Notes under the pieces: model-generated
Databases searched by the model: none
What the model was told of the DNA's origin: nothing
The model's input: only the letters and a program-made list of their open reading frames with translations
Shown: positions 36,277 to 45,202 of the stretch, in pieces
How the letters are laid out: every line of letters starts with the position of its first letter
How positions within the stretch are numbered: position 1 is the first letter of the stretch
Program-made: the position numbers and the translations under genes
From: an uncultured Atopobium sp.
GTDB taxonomy: Bacteria > Actinomycetota > Coriobacteriia > Coriobacteriales > Atopobiaceae
Assembly (NCBI GenBank): GCA_938036925.1
Contig: CALHVU010000014.1
Location: 8,902-72,901 of the forward strand
Direction of reading: 5' to 3'
Length of the DNA: 64,000 bases

Positions 36277-36858
36277 GTGTACAAGATAGCCAAGAACGAT
36301 GGTCCTCGCATTAATGAGGAAATCACTGCTCGCACGTGCCGTCTTATTGACGCTGATGGTAGTCAGCTTGGTCTTTTTGGCGTCAATGATGCAATGAAGA
36401 GAGCTCGTGAGCACGGTCTTGATCTCGTAGAGATTGCTCCAAATGCCGAGCCTCCTGTATGCAAGATTCTTGATTACAGTAAGTTCAAGTATGAGCAGGC
36501 TCGCAAGGCCAAGGCAGCTCGCAAGAACCAGGTCAAGATCGAAGTCAAAGAGATGAAGTTCCGCCCAAAGATTGATGTGGGCGATTACGAGACCAAGAAG
36601 GGTCACGTACTGCGCTTCCTCAAGAAGGGAGCACGCGTCAAGATCACCATCATGTTCCGTGGACGCGAGATGGCTCACCCAGAGCAGGGCCGTATTGTAC
36701 TTGATCGCCTTGCTGAAGATTTGAAGCCTTTTGCCACAATTGAGCAGAAACCGCTCATTGAAGGCCGTAACATGCACATGCTCGTTGCTCCAATCAAGGG
36801 AGCGTTTGACGAGAAGCCCGAGGGTGCTGAGGATGGCACCACACAGGAGGAGAAGTAG
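36277..36858 (+). CDS. infC: Translation initiation factor IF-3
   Basis: IF-3 keeps ribosomal subunits apart and checks start-codon choice. Both domains are present in 193 residues: an N-terminal domain (INEEITARTCRLIDADGSQLG broken at residue 20) and a C-terminal domain (FRPKIDVGDYETKKGHV, IMFRGREMAHPE). The start is unclear. GTG 36277 abuts the ribosome site AGAGGGAAGG, while ATA 36286, nine bases on, has ideal spacing. A rare start codon is a hallmark of infC autoregulation in other bacteria. It heads infC-rpmI-rplT. Confidence 0.93.
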   Translation: MYKIAKNDGPRINEEITARTCRLIDADGSQLGLFGVNDAMKRAREHGLDLVEIAPNAEPPVCKILDYSKFKYEQARKAKAARKNQVKIEVKEMKFRPKIDVGDYETKKGHVLRFLKKGARVKITIMFRGREMAHPEQGRIVLDRLAEDLKPFATIEQKPLIEGRNMHMLVAPIKGAFDEKPEGAEDGTTQEEK

Positions 36859-36859
36859 T

Positions 36860-37060
36860 ATGCCTAAGATGAAGACGCACAAGGGTTCGGCTAAGCGTTT
36901 CCGCCGCACCGGTACTGGCAAGATTATGCGTGCTAAGGCTTTTAAGAGCCACATTCTTACCAAGAAGTCCCAGAAGCGTATCCGTGGCTTCCGTAAAGAA
37001 GCTGTTCTTTCCGCTGGCGATGCAGCAGTAGTTTCTCAGCGTATGGGCGCTAAGAACTAA
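36860..37060 (+). CDS. rpmI: 50S ribosomal protein L35
   Basis: A 66-residue basic ribosomal protein, with the family pattern MPKMKTHKGSAKRFRRTGTG at its start. It begins one base after the infC stop, with GGAGG ahead. Codon use is strongly biased as expected for a ribosomal gene. Confidence 0.97.
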   Translation: MPKMKTHKGSAKRFRRTGTGKIMRAKAFKSHILTKKSQKRIRGFRKEAVLSAGDAAVVSQRMGAKN

Positions 37061-37101
37061 GCGCGCCACCCACCAGATCAAATAACAAGGAGTGATTAGA
37101 T

Positions 37102-37461
37102 ATGGCAAGAGTTAAGCGCGCAGTTGCTGGTCGCAAGAAGCGTCAGACGCTCGTCGAGCGCACAAAGGGTTATTACGGAACTTCCTCTCGTACCTTCCGT
37201 GGTATGAAGGAGCAGGCACAGCATTCTGGTCAGTATGCTTACCGTGACCGTCGTAACAAGAAGCGTGATTTCCGCGCACTGTGGATTCAGCGTATCAACG
37301 CTGCAGCACGCATCAACGACCTTTCTTACAGCAAGTTCATGCACGGCCTCAAGCTTGCTGGTGTTGAGCTTGACCGCAAGGTTCTCGCAGAGATTGCTTA
37401 CTCTGACGAGCAGGGCTTCGCAGATCTTGCAGAGATCGCTAAGAAGGCACTTGCTGAGTAA
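37102..37461 (+). CDS. rplT: 50S ribosomal protein L20
   Basis: A 119-residue early-assembly ribosomal protein that in related operons represses its own leader. It shows the basic N-terminal extension MARVKRAVAGRKKRQT and the globular C-terminal part (INAAARINDLSYSKFMHGLK). It ends the operon, followed by a terminator 50 bp on. Confidence 0.97.
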   Translation: MARVKRAVAGRKKRQTLVERTKGYYGTSSRTFRGMKEQAQHSGQYAYRDRRNKKRDFRALWIQRINAAARINDLSYSKFMHGLKLAGVELDRKVLAEIAYSDEQGFADLAEIAKKALAE

Positions 37462-37511
37462 CCTCAGTTTGAGGCTTCAGCCAAGCGATTTCTTCGCAGC
37501 TAGATAGCTAC

Positions 37512-37545
37512 ACCCCGTACATCCCGGATGTGCGGGGTTTTCTTT
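37512..37545 (+). terminator. Intrinsic terminator after rplT
   Basis: CCCCGTACATCC pairs with GGATGTGCGGGG and is followed by TTTTC. The structured repeat copy A begins about 60 bp later. Confidence 0.87.
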
Positions 37546-37608
37546 TGGCAAGAGTCCGGGAGGCACGATCGGTCGAGGTCACGAGGCGCACAGTTGAGGT
37601 TACGACGC

Positions 37609-37890
37609 GCCTGATTTTCTCGCCATGTCTGAGCAATTTGCCGGAAAAGTACACCATATCTGAGCTAATTGCCGGTTTTTCTCGCCATGTCTGAGTAAAT
37701 TTATTCAGACATGATGCAGCTTTCAGGCTCAAAAATTCAGGGACACGTAATCTATCTTTTACGTGCCTGATTTCTTCAAAGAATCTGTAACTTTTGCCTA
37801 AAAATGTAAAAGAAACTGTGGATTTGCCTGATTTTGTTAAAGAATCTGTACCTCAAATACAGATTCTTTGCACTTTTCAGGCGCGCAATG
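37609..37890. repeat. Structured dispersed intergenic repeat, copy A
   Basis: About 280 bp with no supportable gene, between convergent rplT and the transferase gene. GCCTG or GCCGG boundary words fall at 37609, 37640, 37671, 37765, 37796 and 37826: steps of 31, 31, 94 (three units plus one base), 31 and 30 bp. Hairpins include the near-palindrome around TCTGAGTAAATTTATTCAGA, CACGTAA/TTACGTG near 37745-37764, and AAAGAATCTGT/ACAGATTCTTT near 37838-37868. An outer pairing TGCCTGA...TCAGGCG closes the right half. Copy B at 55.1 kb has the same plan. Confidence 0.85.
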
Positions 37891-38033
37891 TTGGAAAGTC
37901 ATCCTTAGTGAGAAGAGCATGTCATTTGCGCACTTGGCGAGAAGAACGCGCGGTTCAGAGGCCGAGAAACCCGTGTAGTCACAGCTTACATGGCGATCGA
38001 TGCGGGTGCGGGAAGAGCTCAGCTCTTTCCCAG

Positions 38034-39254
38034 TTATTCGCTCTTGTGATCTCTGTGGATAAGCTCTTCGAGATGCTCGTGCTCTTCTTCGTGTAGCTGC
38101 TTAATCTCTTCGTCGAAGTCTGGATCTTTAGGGGTAATGAGTTCATCTTCACCAGTCTTTGGATCAGTATGGTGAAGCAGAACAGGCTCAAAAAGATGCA
38201 GGTACTTTGCAAAGAAAGCAGACATAGTAAGTAGCATGACAAAAATTGCAATACGAGGCAGCGTATTGACCTGCGTCATAATGAGCGAGCCAACGCACAG
38301 AAGGGCAGTCCAGCCGTACATCAAAAGAACCGCTTGACGCTGATTGTAGCCATGAGCCATCAAGCGGTGATGGATGTGTCCGCGGTCGGCGGTTGCAAAG
38401 CTAACGTGTGCGCGTGTGCGTCGAACAATCGCGGAGAAGGTATCGATGATTGGAATGCCTGCAACGACGAGAGGAACAATGATGGTTGTGAGTCCTGCCC
38501 AACGAGTAACGGACAAAAGCGAAATTGTTCCCAGAGCAAAGCCCAAGGTCAGAGAACCAGAATCACCCATGAAAATGGTTGCTGGGTATGAGTTGTGAAC
38601 CAAAAATCCAAGCGTGGTACCTGCGATTGCGGCGCTTAAAAGAGCGGCGTCAATTCGGCCTGCCCAAATGGAGAGCACAAACATAGTGGTAGAGGCAATA
38701 CAGGTAATACCCGAAGAAAGTCCATCAAGGCCGTCGATCAGGTTAATGATGTTGGCGTACGCGACCAGGTAGATGACGGTTGCGGGATAGGCAAGCCATC
38801 CAAGATCCACAAATCCGTAAGCGGAAAACGGGTCAACAACGTTACCGATAATCAGACCGCCAGCTGCTGCAATGCTTGCTGCAATTACCTGACCAGCAAG
38901 TTTCTGAATCGGCTTGAGAGAAAAAATATCGTCAAGCAGACCGGTCAAGAAAATGACCACAAATGCAGCGCAAACAATCCAGAAGTTGACGTTGAGATAA
39001 TAGCGAGTAGAAAGGTTGATCTCGGCATGTCCGAGGATTGCCTCGACGCCATAGCGCACCAGCATAGCAACAGCTAATCCAAAGAAAATGGCGACGCCAC
39101 CCATGCGAGGGATAGGTTTTTTATTAACTCGACGAGCAGAGGGTTTATCGACAACCCCAAGCTTCCAAGCCAGTTGACGAACGGCAGGGGTAATCAGAGC
39201 TGAACCAAGACCAGCTGAGAGGAAAACACAAAACATGGTTACCCAGAGGTTCAA
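38034..39254 (-). CDS. WecA/TagO-type undecaprenyl-phosphate glycosyl-1-phosphate transferase
   Basis: A 406-residue polytopic enzyme with about 11 membrane segments, of the MraY/WecA family. It transfers a sugar-1-phosphate, usually GlcNAc or similar, to undecaprenyl phosphate on the cytoplasmic face to start a wall polymer. Family features are the RRVNKKPIPRMGG loop, GLLDDIFSLKP with the Asp pair, NIINLIDGLDGLSSG with the catalytic Asp, FMGDSGSLTLGF and HIHHRLMAHG. A charged C-terminal tail of about 50 residues, rich in Glu and His, is unusual in length. The exact wall polymer is not known. Confidence 0.92.
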   Translation of the reverse strand: MNLWVTMFCVFLSAGLGSALITPAVRQLAWKLGVVDKPSARRVNKKPIPRMGGVAIFFGLAVAMLVRYGVEAILGHAEINLSTRYYLNVNFWIVCAAFVVIFLTGLLDDIFSLKPIQKLAGQVIAASIAAAGGLIIGNVVDPFSAYGFVDLGWLAYPATVIYLVAYANIINLIDGLDGLSSGITCIASTTMFVLSIWAGRIDAALLSAAIAGTTLGFLVHNSYPATIFMGDSGSLTLGFALGTISLLSVTRWAGLTTIIVPLVVAGIPIIDTFSAIVRRTRAHVSFATADRGHIHHRLMAHGYNQRQAVLLMYGWTALLCVGSLIMTQVNTLPRIAIFVMLLTMSAFFAKYLHLFEPVLLHHTDPKTGEDELITPKDPDFDEEIKQLHEEEHEHLEELIHRDHKSE

Positions 39255-39352
39255 GCCGTATACCCTCCAATAAAAAACAGTATTTAACTGCTAAAATCCA
39301 TACCATTTAATTGTGCTGCTCATTAAAAAACAAGTCAAGACTTTAATCTTTT

Positions 39353-39358
39353 TATAAT
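39353..39358 (+). promoter_or_regulatory. Possible -10 element of the 6S-like RNA
   Basis: A perfect TATAAT lies 16 bp before the predicted 5' end of the structured RNA. No good -35 is seen, so this is tentative. Confidence 0.35.
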
Positions 39359-39373
39359 CTCTTTATAGTAAGA

Positions 39374-39545
39374 ATTGTCCTTTTCCCGCGGTCAAAACTG
39401 GGTGAACCGACAAGTTTTTTCAGGGAGCCTATTCTCGTGTTCAGTACAGGCATCCTTCGTTGTTAAGGAAGCTGGAACGCTCGAGCGCGGCGCCCACCTT
39501 ATGAAGGTGGGTTCATAGATGACTGCGGGGAAGGATATTTTTGTG
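39374..39545 (+). ncRNA. Structured RNA, candidate 6S RNA (SsrS)
   Basis: About 170 bases with a long closing stem: TCCTTTTCCCGCGGTCA at the 5' side pairs with TGACTGCGGGGAAGGA at the 3' side, followed by ATATTTTT. Inside is a large unpaired centre and a hairpin CCCACCTT/AAGGTGGG. A long closing helix, open centre and a T-run end are the architecture of 6S RNA, which binds RNA polymerase; the GCGCCCACC...GGTGGGTTCATAG stretch also resembles 6S sequences. A covariance-model search would settle it. The strand is inferred from the T-run. Confidence 0.55.
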
Positions 39546-39570
39546 CCTAGGCAGTCTGTGTTTAAATTGT

Positions 39571-39632
39571 GACGGCTCACGGAAGAGCGCTGACAGTCCG
39601 CGGAAGAGCCGCAATGGTCCGCGGAAACGCAA
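39571..39632. repeat. Degenerate tandem repeat, about 21 bp unit
   Basis: Three imperfect copies of a unit built on GTCCGCGGAAGAGCCGCAAT follow the 6S candidate. The rest of the gap up to the tRNA-Ala promoter (39633-39679) shows no feature. Confidence 0.45.
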
Positions 39633-39679
39633 CGAGCCTCCTCGCAAGCCTACAGCCGCTCATTCCGCTCGTATAATCA

Positions 39680-39708
39680 TTGACATACCTGCCCCTGATT
39701 GCCACAAT
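39680..39708 (+). promoter_or_regulatory. Promoter of tRNA-Ala
   Basis: TTGACA and CACAAT are separated by 17 bp and end 12 bp ahead of the tRNA. The perfect -35 and spacing make this a good candidate. Confidence 0.6.
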
Positions 39709-39720
39709 AAGTACCGCAAC

Positions 39721-39796
39721 GGGGATATAGCTCAGTTGGGAGAGCGCTGCCTTCGCAAGGCAGAGGCCGAGGGTTCGAATCCCTTTATCTCCACCA
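39721..39796 (+). tRNA. tRNA-Ala (anticodon CGC)
   Basis: The acceptor GGGGATA pairs with TATCTCC, giving G3-U70, the alanine identity pair. The anticodon stem CTGCC/GGCAG encloses TTCGCAA with anticodon CGC. The T loop is TTCGAAT and CCA is encoded. Confidence 0.95.
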
Positions 39797-39877
39797 TGAC
39801 TTTGACGCGCGCAGAGAACCTGCGCGTTTTTTATACCACCATCTGCCTGAGCAGATACGACGGGAGGTGAGAAACCC

Positions 39878-40933
39878 TTGGGTAGTGCACCATCACCTAA
39901 TACCCTTACGTTTTCTGCCTACGACGTCTGTGAACTCTGCCCAAGGCGTTGCCATGCTCAAAGAAACGCTGGTAAAGCGGGCCTTTGTGGAGCTTCAAGC
40001 ACCATTCGTGTGGCTCGTTCAGCGCTGCACTTTTGGGAGGAGCCTCCCATCTCGGGCGAGGCCGGATCAGGCGCCATATTTTTCACGGGTTGCCCGCTCA
40101 GATGCGTGTTCTGTCAGAACCATCAAATCTCGCAAGAAGGTTTTGGCAAGCCAGTCACAACCGAGCGCCTAGCCCAGATGATGCTTGAACTGCAAGCTCA
40201 GGGTGCGCTCAACATCAACCTTGTAACTCCCTTGCACTTCTCGCCACACATAATTGAAGCAGTTACGCTGGCAAAAGAAGCGGGACTTACGCTCCCAATA
40301 GTGTGCAATACCTCGGGATATGAGCTGCCAGAGGTGGTGCAGAAAGTTTCGAGTGTCATTGATATCTGGCTGACGGACGTCAAGTACGCAGACCCTGCGC
40401 TAGCAAAAGAGCTTTCGTACGCAGCAGATTATCCAGAGATGTCTATGGCGGCGCTTGAGGTTATGCATGACTCGGTGATGGGTCGTGGCGGGCGCAAGCT
40501 GGATGGTGACGGTCGCATGTTACAGGGCATCATTGTGCGTCACCTGGTCATGCCCACGCACGCGGACGATTCCTGCGAGGTGCTCAACCGCGTCTGGAAT
40601 CTTTGTCATAATGATGTAGACGTATCAATCATGAATCAGTACACGCCCAACGAGCGCATGCGCGCGGCTGGCGGTCCGCTTTCTGGAACGCTTTCTGACG
40701 AGGAGTACGAGTTGGTGCTCTGTCATGCGGATGACCTGGGCTTTGAGAACCTGTGGTGGCAGGAGGGTGGAACCGTCTCCGAGAGTTTTGTGCCAGCCTT
40801 TGACGCAACAGGCGTTGAGGGTCCCGCGCTCAAGCTTCGCACGGCTCGCGGCAACGCCACCGACGCCTGTGCCGCTGGCCATGCCGCCAACGACGCCACC
40901 ACCAGCATCCCCGATACGCAAACCGAGGAGTAA
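39878..40933 (+). CDS. PflX-like radical SAM protein
   Basis: A 351-residue radical SAM enzyme similar to PflX/PFL-activating-enzyme relatives. A CELCPRRC motif with conserved cysteines precedes the radical SAM cluster motif GCPLRCVFCQN (C-x3-C-x2-C). Later segments WLTDVKYADP and MNQYTPNERM match the family. The substrate is unknown. The start is TTG 39878 with GGGAGG ten bases ahead, overlapping a near-copy of the dispersed word (39866-39877). The last 30 residues are Ala/Asp/Thr-rich and not conserved in character. Confidence 0.83.
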   Translation: MGSAPSPNTLTFSAYDVCELCPRRCHAQRNAGKAGLCGASSTIRVARSALHFWEEPPISGEAGSGAIFFTGCPLRCVFCQNHQISQEGFGKPVTTERLAQMMLELQAQGALNINLVTPLHFSPHIIEAVTLAKEAGLTLPIVCNTSGYELPEVVQKVSSVIDIWLTDVKYADPALAKELSYAADYPEMSMAALEVMHDSVMGRGGRKLDGDGRMLQGIIVRHLVMPTHADDSCEVLNRVWNLCHNDVDVSIMNQYTPNERMRAAGGPLSGTLSDEEYELVLCHADDLGFENLWWQEGGTVSESFVPAFDATGVEGPALKLRTARGNATDACAAGHAANDATTSIPDTQTEE

Positions 40934-40935
40934 CC

Positions 40936-41379
40936 ATGTCTGTCGAGAAACCCGAAGAACTCCAAACCACCCCAGCGCCACAGGCGGCTGCGCTTACGGA
41001 CGCGGAGCGCGCCGAGCTGGAAGCGCTCCGCGCAGAGAAAGAGCGCAGGGAGCTCGAGGCTCTTCGCGCAGAGAAAGAGCGCGCTGAGCTCGAGGCGCTT
41101 CGTGCCGAGAAGACCCGTGCTGCCCAGGCAGAAGCTGCAGTTCAGGCAGAGGTGGATGCAGCAGTGGAAAGTGAAGCTCAGCAGCGTGCTGCACGTCAGG
41201 CAGCTCAGCAGGAGGCCGAGCAAATTCGTCGCATTCAGGAGCAGCGCGCAAAGGGCCGTGCTCTCATGGAGCCAGATGAGGACGACGAAGACATCAAAAT
41301 GCCTTTGGGACAAAAAATTGTTATTGGAACTGTGGTAATTCTCGCAGTTATCTTTGTTGTAAGCCAATTTATTTTGTAG
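40936..41379 (+). CDS. Coiled-coil protein with C-terminal membrane anchor
   Basis: A 147-residue protein of unknown function. It starts two bases after the preceding stop. Residues 20-60 contain three near-identical 13-14-residue repeats of the type ELEALRAEKER, predicted to form a coiled coil, followed by a long Ala/Gln/Glu helix to about residue 100. A single hydrophobic segment (IVIGTVVILAVIFVVSQFIL, last 20 residues) would anchor it with the bulk in the cytoplasm. The repeats are also near-identical in DNA, indicating recent expansion. Confidence 0.7.
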   Translation: MSVEKPEELQTTPAPQAAALTDAERAELEALRAEKERRELEALRAEKERAELEALRAEKTRAAQAEAAVQAEVDAAVESEAQQRAARQAAQQEAEQIRRIQEQRAKGRALMEPDEDDEDIKMPLGQKIVIGTVVILAVIFVVSQFIL

Positions 41380-41439
41380 GACTGCTACTCTAGATATATC
41401 GTCTCACCGTCAGTTTTTGACCAATCGAAAAGAGCAACT

Positions 41440-42936
41440 ATGTCACTCACTGATCGTACCAAACCCTCAGACGTTAGCCTTAATACAGACTTGTATGAGC
41501 TCACGATGGCTCAAGGTTATTGGGAAGCCGGTCTTGTTGATGCAGAGGCATGCTTTACCGCATTCTTCCGCGAGAACCCCTTTAATGGTGGATTTGCAAT
41601 TTCTTGTGGTACTGGTCAAATTGCTGACTTAGTTGAAAACTTTATCTATGAAGATGACGATATTGACTACCTGGCAAGCATTAACTCTCCTGGTGGCGGT
41701 CGTCTCTTTAAGCCAGCATTCCTTGAGTTTTTGCGCAACCACAAGCTCAATGTAACCATTGATGCAATCCCCGAGGGAGAGCTTGTTTTCCCACGCGAGC
41801 CTATGGTCCGCGTAGAGGGCTCCATTGTTGATTGTCAGCTCATTGAGACCGCCCTGCTCAACCTGGTTAACTTCCAGACTTTGGCAGCAACTAAGTGCGC
41901 ACGCGTTATCAAGGCAGCTCAGGGCAATCCAGTTTCTGACTTTGGCCTGCGTCGTGCGCAGGGTCCAGACGGTGGTCTGGCAGTTGCTCGCGCTTCCTAT
42001 ATTGCGGGTGCTTCAAGCACTTCAAATGTCCTTGCTGGCAAAATCTACGGCATTCCTGTTTTTGGTACCCACGCACACTCTTGGGTAATGTCGTTCGATA
42101 CTGAGCTTGATGCCTTTAGGGCGTTTGCAAAATCTAGCCCAACTAACTGCTCACTTCTGCTTGATACCTATGATGTTCACGAAGGCATCAAGAACGCCAT
42201 CATTGTGGCAAAAGAGATGGAGGAGCGCGGCGAGCGCTTGAATGCTGTTCGTATTGATTCCGGAGACCTCGCACGCCTTTCTAAGGAAGCTCGCAAGGCT
42301 TTTGACGAGGCTGGCCTTCCTTACATCAAGATTTCTGTTTCAAATGATCTTGACGAGTACACCATCCAGTCGCTGTTTGCTCAGGGCGCACCTATTGACG
42401 CTTTTGGTGTTGGTACCAAGCTTGCTACCTGCGATCCTCAGCCTTCGCTTGGCGGCGTCTATAAGCTCACCGCTCGTCGTCAGTCTTCCACTGAGCCTTG
42501 GACTCCTGTTATCAAGCTGTCTGAGATGGCTTACAAGCGTACCGTTCCAGGCATTCAGCACATTCGCCGCTTCTACGATGCAAACGGCTGCCCTGCAGGC
42601 GACATGATTTTTGACCCAGATTATCTGGTAACCAAGAGTCCAGAGTCTAAGGCAACTGTTGTCGACATCATTGACCCGTATTCAACCCACAAGCTTGAAG
42701 GAACTTCTCGCGAGTTGATGGTAAGGCTGGTAGAAGGCGGTAAGCGTGTAGGGGAGAGCGAGTCTATTGAGGTTGCTCGCGATCGCTGCCACGCTGCGCT
42801 TATGCGCCTGGATGCAGCGTATACACGTTTCTTGAACCCTCAGATTTATCCTGTGGGTCTTGAGCGTGGTCTGGCCAATTTGCGTCACGAACTTGCTGCT
42901 CAACATCAGGTAAAATCTTCCGAGGAAACCGAGTAG
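41440..42936 (+). CDS. pncB: Nicotinate phosphoribosyltransferase
   Basis: The enzyme makes nicotinate mononucleotide from nicotinate and PRPP for NAD salvage. The 498-residue protein begins its fold with NTDLYELTMAQGYW and shows ALLNLVNFQTLAATKCAR, FGTHAHSW with the catalytic His, and RIDSGDLARL. Length is normal for the longer actinobacterial form. It stands alone, with a possible ribosome site of weak match (AAGAG) before ATG 41440. Confidence 0.93.
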   Translation: MSLTDRTKPSDVSLNTDLYELTMAQGYWEAGLVDAEACFTAFFRENPFNGGFAISCGTGQIADLVENFIYEDDDIDYLASINSPGGGRLFKPAFLEFLRNHKLNVTIDAIPEGELVFPREPMVRVEGSIVDCQLIETALLNLVNFQTLAATKCARVIKAAQGNPVSDFGLRRAQGPDGGLAVARASYIAGASSTSNVLAGKIYGIPVFGTHAHSWVMSFDTELDAFRAFAKSSPTNCSLLLDTYDVHEGIKNAIIVAKEMEERGERLNAVRIDSGDLARLSKEARKAFDEAGLPYIKISVSNDLDEYTIQSLFAQGAPIDAFGVGTKLATCDPQPSLGGVYKLTARRQSSTEPWTPVIKLSEMAYKRTVPGIQHIRRFYDANGCPAGDMIFDPDYLVTKSPESKATVVDIIDPYSTHKLEGTSRELMVRLVEGGKRVGESESIEVARDRCHAALMRLDAAYTRFLNPQIYPVGLERGLANLRHELAAQHQVKSSEETE

Positions 42937-42952
42937 TCCTCTAGAAGCTACG

Positions 42953-42987
42953 CAACCAACTACACAACCAACTACACAACCAACCAC
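42953..42987. repeat. Tandem repeat, 12 bp unit, about three copies
   Basis: Two exact copies of CAACCAACTACA and a third partial copy lie between pncB and argS. They look like replication slippage. Confidence 0.85.
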
Positions 42988-43028
42988 GTAATTACGCTGC
43001 ACACGTGCGCTGAATTTAAAGGAGAACC

Positions 43029-44873
43029 ATGCGCGAGAAGATCGAGGAACTTGTACGTCAAGCCTTGGCAGACGCCCAGGCTGCGGGTGAGTTGCCTGAA
43101 TTCCAGATTGATGATGTGGGACTTGAGCGTCCACAGGACTCATCAAATGGAGACTGGTCTTCTACGGTTGCAATGCGTTCTGCAAAGCTGGCACATAAGG
43201 CTCCTCGCGATATTGCCGCAGCTCTTGTGGCTCATATTGCTACAGACCCTCAAATTGAGCGTGTCGAAGTTGCAGGTCCTGGCTTTGTAAACTTCTATCT
43301 GTCTACCGCTGCGGGCAATGAGATTTTTAACACCGTTCGTGAGCAGGGCGCCGATTTTGGTCGTTCTACCTTTGGCGCTGGCCAGAAAGTTCAGGTAGAG
43401 TACGTTTCTGCAAATCCTGTTGGTCCTCTGCACATTGGTCATGGCCGCTGGGCTGCTCTTGGAGACTCTCTAAGCCGCATTCTTGCCTTCACAGGCTATA
43501 ACGTTGAGCGCGAGTACTACGTCAACGATCATGGCTCTCAGATGGACGTCTTTGGTCACTCCATCTCTAAGCGCTACCTGCAGCTTATTGATATCATGCA
43601 GAAGCGCGGCATTGATACTGACGCAGCTGCTCAGGTGCTTGCAGAAGACCGCAATGCCTACGTTGCAGATGAAGACGATGCTCATCCAGAGCAACATCCG
43701 TTTACTGACGAGTTTATCAACTCTCTTGGCGGTAACGCATATGCCGGAGACTACATAGTTGACCTGGGACTTTTCTTCCTTAAAAATGACAGCGAGGTCT
43801 GGGCAGACAAATCTGAAGATGAGCGCATGGCAGAGTTCCGCGAGCGCGGCTACAAGATGATGCTTGAGTCCATCAAGAATACCTGTCATACCGCCCGTTC
43901 TGACTTTGACGTTTGGTTCTCCGAGCGTTCTTTGTACGTTAAGGATGACCAGGGTAAAGACGCTGTTGACCGTGCACTTGATGCTCTTGATAAGCTTGGA
44001 TACCTCTATCGTTCTGATGAGGGTGCACTGTTCTTCCGTTCCACTGATTTTGGTGACGATAAGGACCGTGTACTCATCAAAACAAATGGCGAGTATACCT
44101 ATTTTGCTTCCGACGTTGCGTACCACTGGAACAAGTTCCAGCGTGTCGACCACGTTATTGATATTTGGGGAGCAGATCACCACGGCTATATCCAGCGTGT
44201 TCGCTCTGCTGCAACAGCTCTTGGTTACCCAACTCAGTTTGAGGTTTTGCTTGGTCAGCTGGTTAACCTGCTCAGAAACGGTGTTGCCGTCAGAATGTCT
44301 AAGCGCAAAGGAACTGGTATCCATTTTGACGAGCTTCTCGCCGAGGTTGGTGTTGATGCAACGCGCTACACCCTTGTTTCAAAGTCTTCCAACCAGATGA
44401 TTGACTTTGACATTGAGCAGGTAAAGCGTCAGGACAGCTCTAATCCTGTGTATTACGTTCAGTATGCCCACGCTCGTATTTGCTCTATTTTGCGTCGCGC
44501 TGCTGGCGTTGACCTTGATGAGGCAAAGGCACTTGGTATGGACGCTGTTGCAGATAAGGCTATTGGATCTGAGGTTGATCTAGGTCTGCTCTCTGAAGAC
44601 GCCGAGCAGGCGCTTGCTCGTAAACTCTTTGAGTTCCCAGGCCTTGTTGAGGGTTGTGCTCGCGATAGGGCACCATTCCGCATTACGCACTACATTGAAG
44701 AGCTTGCCGGTCAGTTCCACGCATTCTATACCGTTTGCCAGGTACTTCCTTCTGAAGGACGCCCACTGGACGCAGAACTTTCTAAGGCTCGTCTTGCTGC
44801 GTGTGATGCAACTCGTCGCGTACTTGCAATTGCTCTTGATCTGATTGGTGTTTCTGCTCCTGAGGCAATGTAA
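43029..44873 (+). CDS. argS: Arginyl-tRNA synthetase
   Basis: A class I synthetase of 614 residues. The N-terminal additional domain is present, then the HIGH motif in VGPLHIGHGRWA (about residue 136), the KMSKS-type RMSKRKGTG (about 418) and the C-terminal DALR-type anticodon-binding domain. The start ATG has AAAGGAG ahead. It is followed by a terminator-like hairpin. Confidence 0.96.
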   Translation: MREKIEELVRQALADAQAAGELPEFQIDDVGLERPQDSSNGDWSSTVAMRSAKLAHKAPRDIAAALVAHIATDPQIERVEVAGPGFVNFYLSTAAGNEIFNTVREQGADFGRSTFGAGQKVQVEYVSANPVGPLHIGHGRWAALGDSLSRILAFTGYNVEREYYVNDHGSQMDVFGHSISKRYLQLIDIMQKRGIDTDAAAQVLAEDRNAYVADEDDAHPEQHPFTDEFINSLGGNAYAGDYIVDLGLFFLKNDSEVWADKSEDERMAEFRERGYKMMLESIKNTCHTARSDFDVWFSERSLYVKDDQGKDAVDRALDALDKLGYLYRSDEGALFFRSTDFGDDKDRVLIKTNGEYTYFASDVAYHWNKFQRVDHVIDIWGADHHGYIQRVRSAATALGYPTQFEVLLGQLVNLLRNGVAVRMSKRKGTGIHFDELLAEVGVDATRYTLVSKSSNQMIDFDIEQVKRQDSSNPVYYVQYAHARICSILRRAAGVDLDEAKALGMDAVADKAIGSEVDLGLLSEDAEQALARKLFEFPGLVEGCARDRAPFRITHYIEELAGQFHAFYTVCQVLPSEGRPLDAELSKARLAACDATRRVLAIALDLIGVSAPEAM

Positions 44874-44901
44874 ACGATAGCTAACTATGTTGTTTTGTCA
44901 T

Positions 44902-44942
44902 GATACCGTGCAAGTATTGAATACCTGCACGGTATCTTTAGT
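44902..44942 (+). terminator. Hairpin terminator after argS
   Basis: GATACCGTGCA pairs with TGCACGGTATC and is followed by TTT. The stem is strong and the T-run short. The remaining gap to 45202 is very AT-rich and shows no gene; it probably holds the promoter of the MarR gene. Confidence 0.72.
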
Positions 44943-45202
44943 GAATTTCTCCAGATAATTTACATATTTCTCCGTTATGTAAAAAATTTTTTAATGTATA
45001 AAAGAGATAATAAAATTAATATTTATTACTTAAATTTTATATTTCAGCATATAAAAGCCTATTTTGATGTCATATAAGCACCATTTTCTAACATATTTTT
45101 GACTAACTATTGTTTTGTCCCCACGTTAACACGTGTTTTTTAGGGGTATACTCATTATGCGAGCAAATAGTAAATGGTTCGGGCATAAGAGTGGAGGTCT
45201 CT

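Noticed and set aside
37508..37732. A minus-strand frame in repeat copy A that resembles one at 55050-55325 in copy B
   Set aside because: The two frames align only because the DNA repeat is shared. Differences change most affected residues, there is no ribosome site, and the frames run through terminators.
37609..37890. CRISPR-like spacing of short repeats
   Set aside because: The repeated part is a degenerate few bases at 31-bp steps, intervening sequence is also repeated between copies, and there are no cas genes.
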